The position numbers were made by a program, and so were the translations under genes. From Sphingopyxis sp. H115 (lineage in GTDB: Bacteria; Pseudomonadota; Alphaproteobacteria; Sphingomonadales; Sphingomonadaceae), in NCBI RefSeq assembly GCF_001468465.1, contig NZ_LNSA01000013.1, positions 1 through 64,000 of the forward strand: DNA of 64,000 nt, read 5' to 3'. Under the pieces are notes generated by a model. The model was not told where the DNA came from, searched no databases, and worked only from the letters and a program-made list of their open reading frames with translations. This document shows, piece by piece, positions 17,282 to 26,363 of the stretch (position 1 is the stretch's first letter; each line of letters starts with the position of its first letter).

Positions 17282-17713
17282 GTGACACAGATGGGCCATG
17301 CCAAAGCGGGCACGCCGCCTTCAGACACTTTCGAGATTCACCTCACGCAGCAGCTGACCCTGACCAATCTGGTGAACGAGGCAGGACTCTCGGAGATTGC
17401 GCGTGCCGCTGGCGGGGACAGCTTTGTGGTCTGCGACCTCAATACGTACGGGGTTCAGGGATGCGCTGATCTGCGAGCCGCCCTCCATAACCAGAAAATG
17501 GCCGCCGAGTTGGTGGCGATAGGTCTGATGATCCTTGTCGCAGTTCTGGTGGGCACGATCGCGGCCGCCTTTGTGAGGCTGGTGGCGCAGCGGGCGGCTC
17601 CTCCTTGGGAGCGGTGCGCCGTTGCCTTTATCCCGCTGCGCAGGGGTCGGGCAAAGCCCCGGAAAGATGCGGTCAACATCATAACCAGGAAGGAGAAGAG
17701 GCATGGCGCTTGA
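17282..17713 (+). CDS. Membrane protein following the relaxase, 143 aa
   Basis: The GTG start at 17282 has AGGAGG 6 nt upstream, only 10 bp after the relaxase stop. There is one clear membrane segment (MAAELVAIGLMILVAVLVGT, about residues 75-95) with a basic C-terminal cytoplasmic part. The N-terminal part is polar. No family is recognised. It overlaps the next gene by about 11 bp, so it belongs to the transfer operon; an entry-exclusion or transfer-accessory role would be a guess from position only. Confidence 0.6.
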   Translation: MTQMGHAKAGTPPSDTFEIHLTQQLTLTNLVNEAGLSEIARAAGGDSFVVCDLNTYGVQGCADLRAALHNQKMAAELVAIGLMILVAVLVGTIAAAFVRLVAQRAAPPWERCAVAFIPLRRGRAKPRKDAVNIITRKEKRHGA

Positions 17714-19019
17714 ATACAAAGACGCAGGGACCGTCGGAAGCAAGCGTGGGGCGAAGGACGGGGCGCAGCACAAAAAGGTTGATCTGCGCGATCTCCACAT
17801 CCGCAATGCCGGCGGTCAAAGTACCGTTCAGAAAACGAGCGAGTTCAAGCGCAGATCACCCAACAGCTACTTGAAGGGCGAAGCGGCAAACAATCTGGCA
17901 CGCCGGGTCTTCAAAGAGCATAGGGCCGGAAAGTCGGTACGAGAAATCGCGGGCTGCTTTGAGCTTTCTCAGACCAAAATCCGCGTTCTCGTCAATCGCG
18001 GCCTCGATGCCGAATTTCGCGACGTGACAGCACCAAGGATGATCCAGCAATACTGCGATGAGGGACGACAGCTCGATATCCCCCTTAATGTACTTCTCGG
18101 TAAAAGAACGGGCGTCCATTGCTGGACCTCAAAAATGCTGAACGAGGGAGCGCTCCTGCGAGAGGTAAAGGCGCTCTATGAAGACTTCACGCTCGAGCAC
18201 CTCCAGCACTGCATCTACAATTGTGACGCTCACCTAGCAAAGATCGAGGCCCTGATCGGGCCGCTGCAGTTGATGAGCGTCGAAGCATTTCATCACCGAG
18301 CCCGTCAACGGGTTGCGGCTTACCGGAGCCAAAATCGCTTCCACAAGATCCGCTATATCGACTGGGACACACGCCCTAACTCATACTTTGCTTGTACCAA
18401 CCGATACGAACAGTGGCACGACTGGGTACTGCACCCCCGAGTGAACGAATGTTTCAACCCTAACCAAACACTACACGATATCATTGCAAGAATGGAATCG
18501 GTCTTCAGTGCAGCAATCTATTATAGGAATCAGGAAGCCGCCGAGGCTGAGTATCGGCACCTTGAGCGGCTTATTGCCGAAAACAACGGACCCAGAGAGT
18601 TTACCCAGTTCGTTGCCCAGGGGCGCGCCATATGGCGCAAGCGAAAGGCCGATAGAGCCGAAGCAGCGTACAATTCGACGCCAGACCCTATCGTCGAGGC
18701 TCGCCAGCGCGAATCCATTGCGAGAAGCCGGCTGATTACACACGCCGGCACGATAGCGATCCGGATGGCCCTGATGTTTGGCAGCATCATACTCCTCGCC
18801 CACGAGATGAGTGTGATCAACGACCCACAATATCTGGCTCGGATGAATGTTCCCGCAATGAGCTTCTACATCACCGCATTCATTGCCGGTGCTGCCGCCG
18901 TTGCGCTGGCGTTATTCACGTTCCAGTCGGCTCGAGGCTTCAGCCAGCAAATAAAGGAGCACCGGTCGGCCAAAGCCAGCCTCGACCACCAGATGGACCG
19001 AGGATCAGCGCTTACATGA
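17703..19019 (+). CDS. Hypothetical membrane protein sharing an N-terminal module with the 19160 gene
   Basis: A 438-aa protein. Residues 1-40 form a module (EYKDAGTVGS...KVDLRDLHIRNAGGQ) almost repeated in the small gene at 19160. Residues 60-105 resemble a helix-turn-helix (AGKSVREIAGCFELSQTKIR). The central part is helical and polar, and two membrane segments lie near the C-terminus (about 360-380 and 398-420). It starts within the end of the previous gene. No family is recognised. The composition is less G+C-rich in the middle than the relaxase. Confidence 0.6.
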   Translation: MALEYKDAGTVGSKRGAKDGAQHKKVDLRDLHIRNAGGQSTVQKTSEFKRRSPNSYLKGEAANNLARRVFKEHRAGKSVREIAGCFELSQTKIRVLVNRGLDAEFRDVTAPRMIQQYCDEGRQLDIPLNVLLGKRTGVHCWTSKMLNEGALLREVKALYEDFTLEHLQHCIYNCDAHLAKIEALIGPLQLMSVEAFHHRARQRVAAYRSQNRFHKIRYIDWDTRPNSYFACTNRYEQWHDWVLHPRVNECFNPNQTLHDIIARMESVFSAAIYYRNQEAAEAEYRHLERLIAENNGPREFTQFVAQGRAIWRKRKADRAEAAYNSTPDPIVEARQRESIARSRLITHAGTIAIRMALMFGSIILLAHEMSVINDPQYLARMNVPAMSFYITAFIAGAAAVALALFTFQSARGFSQQIKEHRSAKASLDHQMDRGSALT

Positions 19020-19159
19020 CGAACTGCACTTCAACTCCAATTTCAAGCGGCAGCCCTTCCCAAGCCCGATCCGCCAATGCCCAGAAGCAGTCGGCATGAG
19101 CCTGCGCCTGCGCATCCAATCTTCCAGACCGTCAATCACCACATGAAGGAGAGCATGAA

Positions 19160-19369
19160 ATGGCATTCGATTACGAAGATGCAGGCACTTTCGGCAGCGA
19201 GCGCGAGGCAAAAGACTGGGCGCAGCGCAACAAGGTCGATCTGCGCGATCTCCACATTCGCAACGTCGGCGGCCAGCGGGTCGAGGTGGGTATCCGCAAG
19301 AGCGCCTACGATCAGCGCGAGAATTACGACAACCGGCACGGCCAGAGACAGGACGGCTTCTGGCGATGA
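19160..19369 (+). CDS. 69-aa protein duplicating the N-terminal module of the 17703 gene
   Basis: A 69-aa hydrophilic protein; residues 1-38 match the start of the upstream 438-aa protein at most positions (M-A-x-x-Y-x-D-A-G-T-x-G-S ... KVDLRDLHIRN-x-G-G-Q). The rest is a polar tail (YDQRENYDNRHGQRQDGFWR). The start has AAGGAG 8 nt upstream. Retention of the module as a separate small protein suggests it is a functional binding unit or a duplication remnant. Confidence 0.6.
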   Translation: MAFDYEDAGTFGSEREAKDWAQRNKVDLRDLHIRNVGGQRVEVGIRKSAYDQRENYDNRHGQRQDGFWR

Positions 19370-19497
19370 TGAAGTCCACCGCAGCGTGCCTGATTTGGAC
19401 CACTGGCTTGTTGCACGACGCGAACGGAGCTCAGAATTTCGGCCTGATGGAGTTGTGGCGTATTGAAGCCGCTGGTTCCGCGGCTTCCAATATCTTC

Positions 19498-19857
19498 TTA
19501 TGCAGCCAAAGCAGATTGCACGTTGCCAGGAAAAAGCAGGAGAGCGAAGGCATTTGCAATCTGCCGGGCGCTTGATTCAGACAAGCCAGTCACATCCCCC
19601 ACCAAGGCCCCGCCATCGAAAAAGCTTTTAGGCTCAAGGCCAGAAGCGATCAGTTGATAGGTTCGGAACAGAACCCTTGCCATTTTCCCATCGGCAGACT
19701 GTCTGATCATCTGGTCATAATCAGAATCCAAGCTGATATGGTCCCAATGGACCGAGAAGTGTTTTCTTGCTTTTGCCACGTGCAGGAACGGTATCTTGCG
19801 GCGTTGGCACTCATAGAACCAAGCATCGCGAGCGGCCGAATCTCGCTTGTCGATCAT
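19498..19857 (-). CDS. Hypothetical protein, 119 aa
   Basis: A 119-residue protein read leftward, with Trp/His/Phe-containing text unlike a shadow frame (AWFYECQRRKIPFLHVAKAR, HWDHISLDSDYDQMI). No domain is recognised and the ribosome binding site is weak. Its 5' end lies 35 bp outside the left inverted repeat of the adjacent Tn3-family element, so it belongs to the sequence flanking the transposon. Confidence 0.45.
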   Translation of the reverse strand: MIDKRDSAARDAWFYECQRRKIPFLHVAKARKHFSVHWDHISLDSDYDQMIRQSADGKMARVLFRTYQLIASGLEPKSFFDGGALVGDVTGLSESSARQIANAFALLLFPGNVQSALAA

Positions 19858-19892
19858 TTTCCAAGCGGGGTTAGGCCATGGGATCCCTTTGA

Positions 19893-19930
19893 GGGGTCAG
19901 GACATAGAACGGGCACAGATATACGCTAAG
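19893..19930 (+). repeat. Left terminal inverted repeat of the Tn3-family element
   Basis: 38 bp starting GGGGTCAGGACATAGAACGG and ending GATATACGCTAAG. It matches the inverse of 24766-24803 with five mismatches. Confidence 0.9.
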
Positions 19931-19945
19931 CGTCTCTGCGCGCAC

Positions 19946-20488
19946 TTATGGGTCGACTCTATGCGTCGACGACTCCAGCATTCCAAAGGCATCCATCGGA
20001 CAGTTGTAGCATCGCCTCTCGTCGCAGAGCCGGCATATCGTCAGCGCCGAGACAGCGTCGTCAGACATCTGCGCAAGTATTGTCTCGGCAATACGTTCCA
20101 GCACGAGGCGGTCAGCATTCGAGACATGGCTAAGGATTTCGGATAAAGTCTCGTTTCTTCGTTGCAGGATCGCAGATAGGCGAGTCTCGCCTGCCTCAGT
20201 GAGCATCAGCGCTACTGCACGACGGTCCCGTAGCGCTTTGGATCGAACGGCGAACCCGGCTGCAACCAATCGATCGACAAGCCGCACCGTCCCCGCGTGG
20301 GACAAGCCTAGCACCCGTCCTAATTCGTCGATCGAAAGACCGGTCGCGTGACCGATGACGACGATCGCCGCGGTGGTTTCGCCACCGCCGGGTATCGTCG
20401 GGTCGAATGCCGCCTTCTTAATTCGATCGGTGATGCCCACTGCGAGGGCGCCGAACAGATTGACGAGCCGGTCCGAGAGTACGTTCAA
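19946..20488 (-). CDS. MarR-family regulator with a C-terminal Cys cluster
   Basis: A 180-aa winged-helix regulator. The DNA-binding part is IDELGRVLGLSHAGTVRLVD, then RLVAAGFAVRSKALRDRRAV (the MarR wing with its D-x-R motif). The C-terminus carries four cysteines in CRLCDERRCYNC, a spacing that could form a redox switch or bind metal and is not typical of MarR proteins. It is divergent from the DUF417 gene; a perfect palindrome lies between them. Given that the DUF417/RclC family includes a reactive-chlorine resistance protein, an oxidant-sensing repressor is plausible but inferred. Confidence 0.85.
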   Translation of the reverse strand: MNVLSDRLVNLFGALAVGITDRIKKAAFDPTIPGGGETTAAIVVIGHATGLSIDELGRVLGLSHAGTVRLVDRLVAAGFAVRSKALRDRRAVALMLTEAGETRLSAILQRRNETLSEILSHVSNADRLVLERIAETILAQMSDDAVSALTICRLCDERRCYNCPMDAFGMLESSTHRVDP

Positions 20489-20520
20489 AGGGTTGCCTCA
20501 TTCATTGACGGCGTATAGTG

Positions 20521-20535
20521 TATGCGCAGCGCATA
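20521..20535. promoter_or_regulatory. Palindromic operator between marR and the DUF417 gene
   Basis: TATGCGC-A-GCGCATA is a perfect 15-bp palindrome in the 104-bp divergent intergenic region, the expected place and size for a MarR dimer site. Confidence 0.65.
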
Positions 20536-20592
20536 TATCACGCCTGTCTAAGCATGAAGGCAGGTCATGCGCCATGATGAAAGCGAGGCACC

Positions 20593-21069
20593 ATGTTTTC
20601 GACATTACACATAGCTGAAAAGACGACCGGCTCTCGCGGGTCTCTCGCGTTGCTGCGCTGGGCGCTGGTGGTCATCTTTCTCTGGTTCGGTTGCATGAAA
20701 TTCACGAGCTATGAAGCGATGGGCATCGCGCCATTGATGAAGAACAGTCCGATCATGAGCTGGATTCCGGCCGTTTTTGGGGTGCAGGGTGGAAGCTATT
20801 TTATAGGCACCGTCGAGCTCGCGACGGCCGCTGCGCTGATTATCGGTGCTTTCAACAAGACGGCCTCCGCTCTCGGCGCGGCGATGTCATGCCTGACTTA
20901 TGCCGTGACACTGACGTTTTTCCTGAGCACGCCTGGCGTCGCCGAGCCGACCGCTGGCGGGTTCCCGGCGATTTCGGCCGGAACCGGACAGTTCCTGTTG
21001 AAGGACCTGGTGCTTCTTGCGGCATCAGCGTGCCTTCTACTTGCGTCCATACGGACAGCAGACGCGTGA
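20593..21069 (+). CDS. DUF417 (YkgB/RclC-like) inner-membrane protein
   Basis: A 158-aa protein with four hydrophobic segments (WALVVIFLWFGCMKFTSYEA, GTVELATAAALIIGAF, ALGAAMSCLTYAVTLTFFLS, DLVLLAASACLLLASI) and the DUF417 signature KFTSYEAMGIAPLMKNSP. The E. coli member RclC contributes to survival of reactive chlorine species; the biochemical role is not known. It is a passenger gene of the Tn3-family transposon, probably repressed by the divergent MarR regulator. Confidence 0.85.
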   Translation: MFSTLHIAEKTTGSRGSLALLRWALVVIFLWFGCMKFTSYEAMGIAPLMKNSPIMSWIPAVFGVQGGSYFIGTVELATAAALIIGAFNKTASALGAAMSCLTYAVTLTFFLSTPGVAEPTAGGFPAISAGTGQFLLKDLVLLAASACLLLASIRTADA

Positions 21070-21202
21070 CGGCAAACAGGTGATAGGCGACGCTCCGGAC
21101 CTGCGCTTTTGCCGAACCATACCCGCCTCAGCCCATAACGATCGACAAACCCTGTCGCTTTGATAGGGTGTTCGAAAACATGCTTTCGAGGGTTTGTCGT
21201 AC

Positions 21203-21787
21203 ATGCTGGTCGGATATATGCGGGTGTCAACGACCGATGACCGCCAAACGGTCGATCTCCAGCGGGACGCGCTCGTCGCAACCGGGGTCGATCATCGGCA
21301 TCTCCATACCGACAAGGCATCCGGCGCGCGCGACGACCGACCAGGCCTGAAAGCCTGCCTCGACTATCTGAACGCGGGCGACACACTGATCGTGTGGAAG
21401 CTCGACCGGCTCGGACGCTCGCTGCCGCACCTGCTGACGATCGTCACCGATCTGAAGGCGCGCGGCATCGCGTTCCGGTCGCTGACCGAGCAGATGGATA
21501 CGACCACGCCGCACGGCGAATTGCTGTTCTCGCTGTTCGGTGCATTGGCACAATATGAGCGTGCGCTCACGCGCGAACGGGTGATGGCGGGACTGGCTGC
21601 TGCCAAACGCCGGGGACGCCAAGGTGGCCGCCCGCCGATGATCGACGCCGAAACGCTCGAGCGGATCACCGCCGCGCTGGATGGCGGGGCCAGCAAGGCG
21701 TCCGTCTGCCGGACCTTCAAGGTGCCGCGTTCGACCCTTCTCGGCACGCTTGCCCGGATCGGCTGGACCGCACCGGCCAAGGTCTAA
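21203..21787 (+). CDS. tnpR: Serine recombinase (resolvase, TnpR)
   Basis: A 194-aa resolvase/invertase. The catalytic serine is in GYMRVSTTDD, followed by WKLDRLGRSLPHLL and the conserved EYERALTRERV-type helix (AQYERALTRERVMAGL); a C-terminal HTH recognises res (GASKASVCRTFKVPRSTLLG). It resolves cointegrates of the Tn3-family element. ATG 21203 gives the canonical start and has GAGGG upstream. The res region is probably 21075-21200, which contains TGTTCGAAAACATGCTTTCG. It lies 4 bp upstream of tnpA. Confidence 0.92.
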   Translation: MLVGYMRVSTTDDRQTVDLQRDALVATGVDHRHLHTDKASGARDDRPGLKACLDYLNAGDTLIVWKLDRLGRSLPHLLTIVTDLKARGIAFRSLTEQMDTTTPHGELLFSLFGALAQYERALTRERVMAGLAAAKRRGRQGGRPPMIDAETLERITAALDGGASKASVCRTFKVPRSTLLGTLARIGWTAPAKV

Positions 21788-21791
21788 GCCG

Positions 21792-24770
21792 ATGCCGCGT
21801 CGCGCCGTCCTGTCGGACGAGCAACGCGCGGCGTTGCTCGCGCTTCCCGACGACGAAACCCTGCTCGTCCAGCACTGGACATTGAGCCGGGACGACTTGG
21901 CCATCATCGTCCGCCGGAGGCGACCGCATAACCGGCTGGGTTTCGCGATCCAGCTTTGCGCGCTGCGCTATCCTGGCCGTTTCCTGCGACCCGGTGAACT
22001 GATCCCTGATACGCCGCTCGCGTTCGTCGCAGAGCAATTGCAGGTCGGACCCGAGGTGCTGGCCGACTACGCGACGCGCGGCCCGACCCGGTACGAACAG
22101 CTCGATGCACTGCGCGATGCATTCGGCTTCATGCCGCTCAGTCGGCCGCTGCGAACGACGTTGCAGGAATGGCTCCTGCCGATCGCGCTGACGACGACCA
22201 GCGGGGCTAGGCTGGCGCGCGTGATGCTGGATGAGTGCCGGCGACGGCGCATCATTGTGCCGGGCATCAGTTCGGTCGAGCGGATGGTCGCACAGGCGTT
22301 GCTCGATGCCGAACGCCATGTCGCCGAGCATCTGACCCGAGGACTCGATGCTCGACAGCGCCGGCTGCTCGATGCGCTTCTCCTGCCCCACACAGGCACG
22401 AACTTGAGCGATCTGGCCTGGGTGCGGCAGTCACCCGGCAAGCCCGGCCGAAAGACATTCGCCGCCATCATCGAGCGACTGACACTGCTTCGGGCCATCG
22501 GGATCGATCCGGATATCGCCGTAGGCGTCCATCCCGAGCGCCTCCGACGCCTGTGCCAGGAAGGCGTGCGGCTGACCGCGCAACATGTTCGGACGCTGCA
22601 AGCGACGCGGCGTCGCGCCACATTGGTGGCGACCATCCTCGAAACCATCGTTACCCTCACCGACGATGCGGTGCTGATGTTCGATCGCCTGCTTGGGCAG
22701 ATGTTCCGGCGCGAACAGAACAGCGCGGACACGACACTCAAGCGCAACCGGCGCACCATCAACGGCAAAATCCGGCTGCTTGCCCAACTCGGCGCTGCCT
22801 TGCTCGCCGCCAAGATATCAGGTGGCGATATCGGCGCTGCGGTCGAGGCAGCGATCGGATGGAATGATCTCGGCCGCGAGGTCGATGAAGCCCGCAAGCT
22901 GATCCGCCCCGATTCGGTCGATCCCGTCGCGGTCGCCGCGACCAATTACCCCGTCCTCCGACAGGTCGGTCCCTCGTTCATCGCCTCGTTCACATTCGGG
23001 GCGGTGCCAGCCTGCCATGCGCTCGCGCGAGCGGTCGCGATCATGCGCGACCTTCATTTTGGTCATCTGCGCAAATTGCCTGCAGGCACGCCAGTCGGCT
23101 TCATCCGGCAAGCTTGGCGTCGGGCGATCGGCACCGGCATTCCCGATCGCAGGATCTATGAATTGTGCGTGCTGGTCGAGCTTCGCGACCGGCTTCGCGC
23201 CGGCGACATGTGGGTCGAGGGAAGCCGACGCTATCGTGCTGTCGAGCAGCAACTCATTCCTGCCCCCGTATTCGCCAACATGCGCGCGGCCGGCCCCTTG
23301 CCGATACCGGCACCGGATACGGCCGATATCTGGCTGGCCGAACGACGCGCCCGCCTCGCCCGTCGATTGGCCGAGGTCGAGCGAAAGGCGGAGACGGACG
23401 CGCTGGAAGACGTGCAGCTCAGCTTGGGCAGGCTGCGGATTTCGCCCTTGAAGGCGATTACTCCCGAGGAATCCGATACCGCCCTTGCGCCGCTCTATGC
23501 GCATCTGCCCGCGATCCGCATCACCGACCTTCTTGCCGAAGTCGATCGATGGACCGGGTTCAGCCAGTGCTTCACGCATCTGCAAAGTGGCCGTGCCGCG
23601 GATGAACCACGTGCGATCCTCACGGCGGTGCTCGCCGATGCCACCAATCTGGGCCATACGCGCATGGCGGAAGCCTGCAATCTCGTGACCCAGCGCCAAC
23701 TCGGTTGGCTCGCCTCGTGGCATCTGCGCGAGGAAACCTACGGTCGCGCGCTCGCCCGGCTTGTCGACGCCCAACACACCGCGCCGCTGGCCGCGCTGTT
23801 CGGGTCCGGCACCTCGTCCAGCTCAGACGGTCAGAACTTTCCGCTCGACCGCCGCGCCCAGGCAACCGGCGCAGTCAATCCGCACAAGGGGACAGAGCCG
23901 GCTGTCTCCTTTTACAGCCACGTCTCGGATCGCTACGCGCCGTTCCATTCCACAGTTATCTCCGCTTCGGCGAGCGAGGCGGCACAGGTGCTCGACGGGC
24001 TGCTCCACCACGGCGCCGATCTGCACATCGAAGAGCATCACGTCGATGGCGGGGGCGTCTCCGACCATGTGTTCGCGCTATGTCATCTGCTTGGGTTCCG
24101 GTTCGCGCCGCGTATCCCGAATATCGCCGCACGCCGTTTGCACCTGTTTAACGGCATCGAACCCGGCCCCGATATTGCGCCGCTGGTCGCGGGCCGCATC
24201 GACGAAGGTCTGATCGAGGCACACTGGGACGACGTGCTGCGACTGGGAACCTCGATCCGCACAGGCGTCGTCAGCGCCTCGATCATGCTGGAACGGCTCG
24301 GCTCCTATCCACGCGCCAACGGCCTGGCACTGGCGTTGCGCGAGATCGGTCGCGTCGAGCGTACCCTGTTCACGCTCGACTGGATCGAGCAGCCCGAACA
24401 GCGTCGCCGCGCCACCCGCGAACTCAACAAGGGAGAAGCGGAAAATGCCCTGAAACGCGCCATCTTCTTCCATCGCATCGGCCGTATCCGCGATCATGCG
24501 CTGCAAGCCCAAAGCCATCGGGCGAGCGCGCTGAACCTCGTCGCCGGTGCCATCGTCCTGTGGAACACGACCTACCTGCAAGCCGCCCGGATGCATCTCG
24601 CCAACCTCGGCCGGCCGGTCCCGCCGGACCTGCTGCAACACCTATCACCGCTCGGTTGGCAGCATATCAATCTCACCGGCGATTACCTCTGGACCGATCC
24701 CGATGCGCCATCCACCGCGCTCAGACCGCTTCGCCAGATGCGCGCCGTCGAAGGCACGGCAAAACCTTAG
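21792..24770 (+). CDS. tnpA: Tn3-family transposase (TnpA)
   Basis: A 992-aa DDE transposase: N-terminal DUF4158 region (SDEQRAALLALPDDETLLVQ) and C-terminal DDE_Tnp_Tn3 domain with GSGTSSSSDGQNF, HVSDRYAPFHS, DHVFALCHLLGFRFAPRI and the final SPLGWQHINLTGDYLW. Full family length (about 970-1,000 aa), no frameshift. ATG 21792 directly follows tnpR; an upstream extension overlaps the resolvase. The stop codon falls inside the right inverted repeat. Confidence 0.95.
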   Translation: MPRRAVLSDEQRAALLALPDDETLLVQHWTLSRDDLAIIVRRRRPHNRLGFAIQLCALRYPGRFLRPGELIPDTPLAFVAEQLQVGPEVLADYATRGPTRYEQLDALRDAFGFMPLSRPLRTTLQEWLLPIALTTTSGARLARVMLDECRRRRIIVPGISSVERMVAQALLDAERHVAEHLTRGLDARQRRLLDALLLPHTGTNLSDLAWVRQSPGKPGRKTFAAIIERLTLLRAIGIDPDIAVGVHPERLRRLCQEGVRLTAQHVRTLQATRRRATLVATILETIVTLTDDAVLMFDRLLGQMFRREQNSADTTLKRNRRTINGKIRLLAQLGAALLAAKISGGDIGAAVEAAIGWNDLGREVDEARKLIRPDSVDPVAVAATNYPVLRQVGPSFIASFTFGAVPACHALARAVAIMRDLHFGHLRKLPAGTPVGFIRQAWRRAIGTGIPDRRIYELCVLVELRDRLRAGDMWVEGSRRYRAVEQQLIPAPVFANMRAAGPLPIPAPDTADIWLAERRARLARRLAEVERKAETDALEDVQLSLGRLRISPLKAITPEESDTALAPLYAHLPAIRITDLLAEVDRWTGFSQCFTHLQSGRAADEPRAILTAVLADATNLGHTRMAEACNLVTQRQLGWLASWHLREETYGRALARLVDAQHTAPLAALFGSGTSSSSDGQNFPLDRRAQATGAVNPHKGTEPAVSFYSHVSDRYAPFHSTVISASASEAAQVLDGLLHHGADLHIEEHHVDGGGVSDHVFALCHLLGFRFAPRIPNIAARRLHLFNGIEPGPDIAPLVAGRIDEGLIEAHWDDVLRLGTSIRTGVVSASIMLERLGSYPRANGLALALREIGRVERTLFTLDWIEQPEQRRRATRELNKGEAENALKRAIFFHRIGRIRDHALQAQSHRASALNLVAGAIVLWNTTYLQAARMHLANLGRPVPPDLLQHLSPLGWQHINLTGDYLWTDPDAPSTALRPLRQMRAVEGTAKP

Positions 24771-24803
24771 CGTATATCTGGGTCCGTTCTGTGTACCGAC
24801 CCC
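24766..24803 (-). repeat. Right terminal inverted repeat of the Tn3-family element
   Basis: Read on the reverse strand it starts GGGGTCGGTACACAGAACGG and ends GATATACGCTAAG, matching the left repeat at 33 of 38 positions. Confidence 0.9.
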
Positions 24804-24815
24804 TATCTGCGGAGA

Positions 24816-25856
24816 TTGACGAGCACCAAGCGGCCGGAGCACCGCGAGGACTGCCCCTTCTTCCGCGACCAGGTCACGCACCGCATCACCGAGATCCGCT
24901 CTCGCGAGACGCCTGCTGATCCACCCACCGGCTATTTCGAGGTGCTGCGCCCAGCCCCGGAGAAACTGGCGCAGAGGCCCGAGGAAGATGCCAGCGACGA
25001 TCGCACCCGCCATGCCTCCGTTCCGCGCCTAGCGCGGCTCCTGTGGCGCCTGATCGACGCTGCCGGCACCAACAAGGTGGCCCCCGTCGCGCACGAATAC
25101 GAAACCGCCTCGATCAAGCTGGAGTTCGAGGCGCTCGGCAGAGCCTCGACCAAGATCGAGATCGCGCCGGGCATCGAGCTCGGCCGAGCGTTCTGGACCC
25201 ACGCAAATGCGCTTCACAGCCGTAGAGCCTACGCCATGCTGCGCCAGCTCGCGAAATCGTGGCCGAGCGGACACGCGCCACAGGGCTTCATGGCGCTGTT
25301 CTCGCCACACGTCCGGGGCCACGTCGTCGACGTCCCCGGGGCCGAGGCGATCCACGTCGCCAACCGCGTGCAGTCGCCCTCCGTGCGCGGCAACCTCATC
25401 AAGGGGCCGTTCTTGGTGATGATCGTCGCGGGCGAGTATCCCGAGGCGCACGGCTACGCACCGCTTCGCGCCTACGCTCAACCAATCTTCTCCGGTCAGC
25501 GCTTCATCCCGGTCGACTCCGAGTTCGAACGGTCGGTCCTTCGCGAGCTGTTCAAGGCCCGCCGGCTACTGGACGCCGGGGGAGTGGATCTCGCGATCGA
25601 GAAGCCCGTCTTTGACCGCCTCACGACCCAGGGCTCATGCCGACCCGACTTCCTCCTCGAGGCACGCTCGCGCCTGACTGGCGAGATCAAACAGCTCGTG
25701 GTCGAAGCGATGGGCTTCAGCGACGACGACTACCTGACGTCCAAGGCGACGACGCATCCGCGTATGCGGCTCCTTGGACCACTCCTGACGATCGAGCCCA
25801 CGGATGTCGAGAAGGACCGCGTGGGCGATCTGATCGCGAGTGCTCTCGATCTCTGA
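24816..25856 (+). pseudogene. DUF1173-like plasmid protein, 5' end removed by the transposon
   Basis: The frame is open from the transposon border to a stop at 25854-25856; the only nearby start is a TTG at 24816 with no ribosome binding site. The protein part (about 346 aa) includes CPFFRDQVTH near its start, LGRAFWTHANALHSRRAYAM, a R-G-N-x-I-K-G-P-F-L-V core and SCRPDFLLEARSRLTGEIKQ, resembling DUF1173 proteins of plasmids (assignment from memory). The family normally has a longer N-terminal region, so the gene is read as truncated by the Tn3-family insertion. A shortened product from the TTG cannot be excluded. Confidence 0.6.
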
Positions 25857-25859
25857 GGC

Positions 25860-26129
25860 TCAGTTCCAGCTCAGGCTCATGCCGAACGAGACCACGATCC
25901 CGAGCGTCACAGGGGTCGACAGAAGGTAGAGCTTCTGCCAGCGCCACCAGGTCTTCGGCAGGAACAGCACGGCGCCACGCACGGACCGCATCTCCTCCCA
26001 GGACCGCTCGCGATACAGACGGATTCCGGCGACCGAGACGGAGAGGACCATCGCGATCGCGCAGCACAGCCCCGTGGCGGTGTAGAGTGCTATCCAGTTG
26101 ATCAACTCGACTTGGGTCAGGTGCGCCAT
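25860..26129 (-). CDS. Small membrane protein, 89 aa
   Basis: Read leftward from ATG 26129, with GAGG upstream. Two hydrophobic segments (TGLCCAIAMVLSVSVAGIRL and LSTPVTLGIVVSFGMSLS) flank a basic/Trp-rich loop (LPKTWWRWQK). No family is recognised. It is convergent with the DUF1173-like remnant (3 bp apart). The longer upstream extension is Arg-rich shadow sequence. Confidence 0.6.
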   Translation of the reverse strand: MAHLTQVELINWIALYTATGLCCAIAMVLSVSVAGIRLYRERSWEEMRSVRGAVLFLPKTWWRWQKLYLLSTPVTLGIVVSFGMSLSWN

Positions 26130-26363
26130 GATCAGCCTCGTAGCCCGCCTCGGGTGATTAATGTCTCCGACCCTTGGCCGGTTCCGAACGGACCCTATCT
26201 GTTTACAACAGCATGGTGAGGATATGCTTAACCCCCCACCGCAACGAAAGTGACGCAAGTTCCTCGCATACCGCAAGCTAATGGTCGATAAACGGCTTCG
26301 CACGTCCTGCCGATCGGATCGCCGACCCACGTCCGCACGCCGAGCTGCCGAGGCGGTTTGTTG

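Larger units (their letters stand above)
19893..24803 (+). mobile_element. Tn3-family transposon carrying marR and a DUF417 gene (4.9 kb)
   Basis: Bounded by 38-bp imperfect inverted repeats (33 of 38 identical) beginning GGGGTC. Inside, in order: MarR regulator (-), DUF417 membrane protein (+), serine resolvase (+), Tn3 transposase (+) whose stop codon lies inside the right repeat. The 5-bp flanks (TTTGA left, TATCT right) do not match, so the present flanks may result from later recombination. The right end truncates a DUF1173-like gene. Confidence 0.9.
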
